A stretch of 7,323 nucleotides of DNA from Actinobacteria bacterium ADurb.Bin346. GTDB lineage: Bacteria > Actinomycetota > Humimicrobiia > Humimicrobiales > Humimicrobiaceae. Both the position numbers and the translations under genes were made by a program. The notes under the pieces are model-generated. The model made no database searches and was not told where the DNA came from. It worked only from the letters and a program-made list of their open reading frames with translations. This document shows, one piece after another, positions 5,373 to 7,323 of the stretch. Within the stretch, counting starts at the first letter, position 1. Each line of letters opens with the position of its first letter. The stretch spans positions 1 through 7,323 of the forward strand of contig MWAX01000133.1 in assembly GCA_002068775.1 (NCBI GenBank), given 5' to 3'.

Positions 5373-5522
5373 TTGCAGGGTAATGTCCGGTCAAATAGAA
5401 GAGCGTTTATTGAGTTATTAATTTATTGTATTAATGTTTTTATATTTTAAAGTATCTTTTACCGTTGGATTCAGGTTTGCTGGGTAGTTTATGCGGTTAA
5501 TAGGTAGAGAAGGGTTGACAAG
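5373..5522 (+). promoter_or_regulatory. AT-rich gap before rplN, possible weak promoter
   Basis: This non-coding stretch has no ORF and no recognisable RNA gene. The most -10-like hexamer is TATATT at 5441-5446 (5 of 6 consensus positions), with TTAATT at 5418-5423 as a poor -35 at 17-bp spacing. Two copies of TATTAAT occur at 5416-5422 and 5429-5435, 13 bp apart start to start. A spc-type operon promoter is expected here from gene context, but the sequence does not single one out. AAGGG at 5510-5514 is the rplN Shine-Dalgarno site. Confidence 0.3.
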
Positions 5523-5891
5523 ATGATACAACAATATACTAGGGTCAATGTTGCAGATAATACTGGAGCAAGAGAATTACTGCTCATAACTGTTCTTGGC
5601 GGCTCCGGGAAAAAATATGCACGGGTAGGGGATATTTTTACAGCTGCTGTCAAGGTTGCAAACCCCGGCGGTGTTGTTAAAAAAAGCGATGTTGTTAAAG
5701 CTGTACTGGTAAGATGTAAAAAAAGCTACAGGCGAAGAGACGGCTCCTATATCAGGTTTGATGATAATGCAGCAGTAATAATTGATAACCAGAATAACCC
5801 TAAAGGGACAAGGATATTTGGACCCGTTGCCAGGGAGCTGAGAGAAAAAAGTTTTATGAAAATAATTTCACTGGCACCAGAAGTAATTTAG
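5523..5891 (+). CDS. rplN: 50S ribosomal protein L14
   Basis: L14 forms an intersubunit bridge with 16S rRNA and, with L19 and L3, part of the 50S interface; it is also the target of the silencing factor RsfS in bacteria. The 122-residue product (E. coli 123) starts MIQQYTRVNVADNTGARELL, and contains the L14 signature with AVLVR at 60-64, DG at 73-74, F79, N82 and V85, then GTRIFGPVARELRE at 95-108 and FMKIISLAPEVI at 111-122. Length and motifs are complete. AAGGG is 8 nt before the ATG. It heads the second tightly packed block, matching the first gene of the classic spc operon. Confidence 0.99.
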   Translation: MIQQYTRVNVADNTGARELLLITVLGGSGKKYARVGDIFTAAVKVANPGGVVKKSDVVKAVLVRCKKSYRRRDGSYIRFDDNAAVIIDNQNNPKGTRIFGPVARELREKSFMKIISLAPEVI

Positions 5892-5913
5892 AAAGAAATC
5901 AGGAGTATTTTAT

Positions 5914-6225
5914 ATGTTAAAGGTCAAGAAAAACGACAGAGTGAAGGTACTGCATGGCAAAGATGCGGGCAAAACCGGTAAAGTGCTGAGGATTGAACCT
6001 TCAAAGGAATTCATATACGTTGAAGGCGTAAATGTGATTAAAGTACACACGAGATCCAAGAAACAGGGACAGGCCGGTGGAATAATAAGCAAAGAAGGCC
6101 CGATACACATTTCGAATGTGGAGGTTGTTTGTCCAGGCTGCAGTAAATCTGTAAAAGTTGGATTTGAAGTTAAAGATTCAGGTGAAAAAATCAGGATATG
6201 CAAGAAGTGTGGAGGACAGTTTTAA
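5914..6225 (+). CDS. rplX: 50S ribosomal protein L24, with CxxC...CxxC
   Basis: L24 initiates 50S assembly and lies at the tunnel exit. The 103-residue product (E. coli 104) has the KOW domain at about 3-35 (VKKNDRVKVLHGKDAGKTGKV), the VEGVNVIKVHTR segment at 36-47, and GGIISKEGPIHISNV at 55-69. The C-terminal half carries Cys73-x2-Cys76 and Cys96-x2-Cys99, a pattern that fits a zinc knuckle and occurs in L24 of several phyla but not E. coli. Zinc binding is inferred. AGGAG at 5901-5905 is 8 nt before the ATG. The stop TAA shares its last base with the rplE ATG (TAATG), so coupled translation is likely. Confidence 0.98.
   Translation: MLKVKKNDRVKVLHGKDAGKTGKVLRIEPSKEFIYVEGVNVIKVHTRSKKQGQAGGIISKEGPIHISNVEVVCPGCSKSVKVGFEVKDSGEKIRICKKCGGQF
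6211..6215 (+). promoter_or_regulatory. Shine-Dalgarno site for rplE, inside rplX
   Basis: GGAGG lies 9 nt before ATG 6225 and within the last codons of rplX. It decides the rplE start against the in-frame upstream ATG at 6198, which has no such site and would add nine residues not found in L5. Confidence 0.8.
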
Positions 6226-6770
6226 TGAAACCCAGGTTAAAAGAAAAATATGAACGTGAGATAGTGCCGCAGATGTTTAAAGAATTAAAATACAAAAGCA
6301 TTATGCAGGTTCCAAAAATAAATAAGATCACTGTAAATATGGGAGTAGGCTCTGCAATTCAGAATCCAAAGGACCTTGAAGGTGCAACTGCCGACCTTGT
6401 AAAAATTGCCGGTCAGAAACCGGTAGTAACAAAGGCGCGCAAATCAATTGCAAGTTTTAAAGTCAGGAAGGGTCATTCAATAGGGTGCATGGTGACACTT
6501 CGTGGCGACAGGATGTATGAATTTCTGGACAGACTTTTAAATATTGCCATCCCGAGGATACGTGACTTCAGAGGGCTGTCAAAAAAAAGTTTTGACAGTA
6601 TGGGAAATTATACAATCGGCATAAGGGAACAAACAATTTTCCCTGAAATAGATTTTGACAGCCTTGTAAGTGTTAAAGGCATGAACATAACAATAGTCAG
6701 TTCTGCAGAGAATGATGACGAGGCATTGATTTTATTAGAAAAGTTCGGTTTCCCGTTCAGGAAACAGTAA
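6225..6770 (+). CDS. rplE: 50S ribosomal protein L5
   Basis: L5 binds 5S rRNA and forms part of the central protuberance, touching P-site tRNA. From ATG 6225 the product is 181 residues (E. coli 179). It opens with KPRLKEKYEREIVPQM (2-17), continues with VPKINKITVNMGVG at 29-42, carries the L5 signature LVKIAGQKPVVTKARKS at 58-74, the KVRKGHSIGCMVTLRG stretch at 79-94, RDFRGLSKKSFDSMGNYTIG at 113-132 and REQTIFPEIDFD at 134-145. The gene begins on the last base of rplX. In E. coli S8 represses the spc operon at the rplE start; no clear S8-type site was recognised here. Confidence 0.99.
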   Translation: MKPRLKEKYEREIVPQMFKELKYKSIMQVPKINKITVNMGVGSAIQNPKDLEGATADLVKIAGQKPVVTKARKSIASFKVRKGHSIGCMVTLRGDRMYEFLDRLLNIAIPRIRDFRGLSKKSFDSMGNYTIGIREQTIFPEIDFDSLVSVKGMNITIVSSAENDDEALILLEKFGFPFRKQ

Positions 6771-6779
6771 AGTTTTAAC

Positions 6780-6785
6780 AGGAGG
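6780..6785 (+). promoter_or_regulatory. Shine-Dalgarno site for rpsN (TTG start)
   Basis: AGGAGG lies 8 nt before the TTG at 6794. The next codons give AKKSLIAKQKR, the expected opening of short S14 proteins, so the TTG is the start. Confidence 0.85.
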
Positions 6786-6793
6786 ATTTTTAT

Positions 6794-6979
6794 TTGGCTA
6801 AAAAATCTCTTATAGCAAAACAAAAAAGAGCACCTAAGTTTAATGTGAGATCCTATCACAGGTGCAACAGGTGCGGCAGACCGCGAAGCTATTACAGAAA
6901 ATTTGGTTTATGCAGGATATGTTTGCGGGAGCTTGCTTATGAAGGAAAAATTCCTGGGCTCACAAAGTCCAGTTGGTAA
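6794..6979 (+). CDS. rpsN: 30S ribosomal protein S14, zinc-binding short form
   Basis: S14 is a late-assembling protein of the 30S head. This is the 61-residue C+ type (often called rpsZ or type Z), not the roughly 100-residue zinc-free form of E. coli. Cys24-x2-Cys27 and Cys40-x2-Cys43 form the zinc site, within CNRCGRPRSYYRKFGLCRIC; the C-terminus GKIPGLTKSSW (51-61) is the family signature. The start is TTG after AGGAGG. It sits 23 bp after rplE and 12 bp before rpsH, the usual place in the spc operon. Many bacteria with this form also carry a zinc-free paralogue elsewhere under Zur control, which cannot be judged from this window. Confidence 0.98.
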   Translation: MAKKSLIAKQKRAPKFNVRSYHRCNRCGRPRSYYRKFGLCRICLRELAYEGKIPGLTKSSW

Positions 6980-6991
6980 AAAGGAGGATAA

Positions 6992-7323
6992 ATGTCTGTT
7001 TCAGATCCGATTGCTGATATGCTGACCAGAATCAGGAATGCAAATAAGGAAAGGCTTGATAATGTTGTCATGCCTTCTTCTGGTTTAAAAGCCGAGATAG
7101 CCAAGATAATGTATGAAGAGGGCTATATTTCCAGCTATGAAGTTGTTGACGGCAAAACTACAAACGGAATATTAAGGATATATTTGAGATACAACAGGAA
7201 CAAAACCGGCATTATTTCAGGATTAAAAAGAATAAGCAAGCCCGGGCTAAGAGTTTATACAGAGAAAGATAAGATACCGCGTATTCTGGGAGGACTGGGA
7301 ACTGTAATAGTTTCTACATCAAG
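6992..7323 (+). CDS. rpsH: 30S ribosomal protein S8 (partial, 3' end beyond window)
   Basis: S8 is a primary 16S rRNA-binding protein of the 30S body and, in E. coli, the translational repressor of the spc operon. The frame from ATG 6992 is open to the window edge and gives 110 residues plus two bases; the full protein is normally about 130. It starts SVSDPIADMLTRIRNANKE (2-20), with VVMPSSGLKAEIAKIM at 25-40, EGYI at 43-46, GLKRISKPGLRVY at 77-89, IPRILGGLG at 95-103 and TVIVSTS at the edge, the beginning of the C-terminal S8 signature. The missing part should hold the conserved glycine-rich end. GGAGG at 6983-6987 is 4 nt before the start, a little closer than usual. Confidence 0.97.
   Translation, partial: MSVSDPIADMLTRIRNANKERLDNVVMPSSGLKAEIAKIMYEEGYISSYEVVDGKTTNGILRIYLRYNRNKTGIISGLKRISKPGLRVYTEKDKIPRILGGLGTVIVSTS

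Noticed and set aside
5515..5520. TTGACA just before the rplN ATG as a -35 element
   Set aside because: A matching -10 would fall inside rplN near 5538-5543 (ATACTA-type sequence is not convincing) and transcription would begin within the gene, so it is of no use for rplN.
6198..6224. Upstream in-frame ATG for rplE at 6198
   Set aside because: It adds nine residues unlike L5 and lacks a Shine-Dalgarno site, while 6225 has GGAGG at 9 nt and yields the usual KPRLKEKY opening.
6190..6250. S8-type translational repressor site at the rplX-rplE junction
   Set aside because: The E. coli mechanism acts here, so I looked for a helix resembling the 16S S8 site, but found no convincing paired structure by eye.
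1..7323. Novel defence, mobile or biosynthetic system
   Set aside because: Every long coding stretch is a recognised ribosomal protein in canonical order; no transposase, repeat array, toxin or unknown gene fits into the remaining gaps.

Overview
This window is a bacterial ribosomal-protein superoperon, the junction of the str, S10 and spc gene clusters. All genes are on the + strand. The order is end of tuf (EF-Tu), then rpsJ-rplC-rplD-rplW-rplB-rpsS-rplV-rpsC-rplP-rpmC-rpsQ, a gap, then rplN-rplX-rplE-rpsN and the first part of rpsH. This is the canonical bacterial order with no gene missing or inserted. It encodes seven small-subunit proteins (S10, S19, S3, S17, S14, S8 and the 3' tail of the EF-Tu gene's neighbour set aside) and nine large-subunit proteins (L3, L4, L23, L2, L22, L16, L29, L14, L24, L5 complete the list of large-subunit genes seen here).

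The organism is a bacterium with AT-leaning DNA, many AGA/AGG arginine and ATA isoleucine codons, and strong Shine-Dalgarno sites. It uses TTG as start for five of the 16 ribosomal-protein genes and never GTG. S14 is the short zinc-binding form and L24 carries a CxxC...CxxC pair. L14 ends in a FMKIISLAPEV-type tail and the other proteins look like those of Gram-positive-type lineages (deep Actinomycetota or Bacillota relatives). That placement is an impression from remembered family sequences, not a measured phylogeny.

Layout: 1-38 is the last codons of tuf; 39-90 is a short spacer; 91-408 is rpsJ. A 196-bp non-coding gap (409-604) holds a possible weak terminator, several inverted repeats and a good sigma-70-type promoter (TTGAAA-N17-TATAAT) directed into rplC. 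From 605 to 5361 ten genes are packed with gaps of at most 34 bp or with overlaps. A second 161-bp gap (5362-5522) holds a terminator-like hairpin over the rpsQ stop codon and an AT-rich stretch where a promoter for rplN could lie. From 5523 to the right edge rplN, rplX, rplE, rpsN and rpsH are again tightly spaced.

The sequence therefore suggests three transcription blocks: tuf-rpsJ, rplC to rpsQ, and rplN onward. All products are structural parts of the ribosome: S10, S3, S14 and S19 build the 30S head, S8 and S17 the 30S body, L2, L3, L4, L14, L16 and L22 the 50S core and exit tunnel, L23, L24 and L29 the tunnel exit rim, and L5 the central protuberance. I see no defence system, mobile element, CRISPR array, tRNA or rRNA. 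The content is ordinary; the points worth a second look are the two regulatory gaps, the start-codon pattern, the polylysine tail of L22 with its A-runs, and a few unusual residues.
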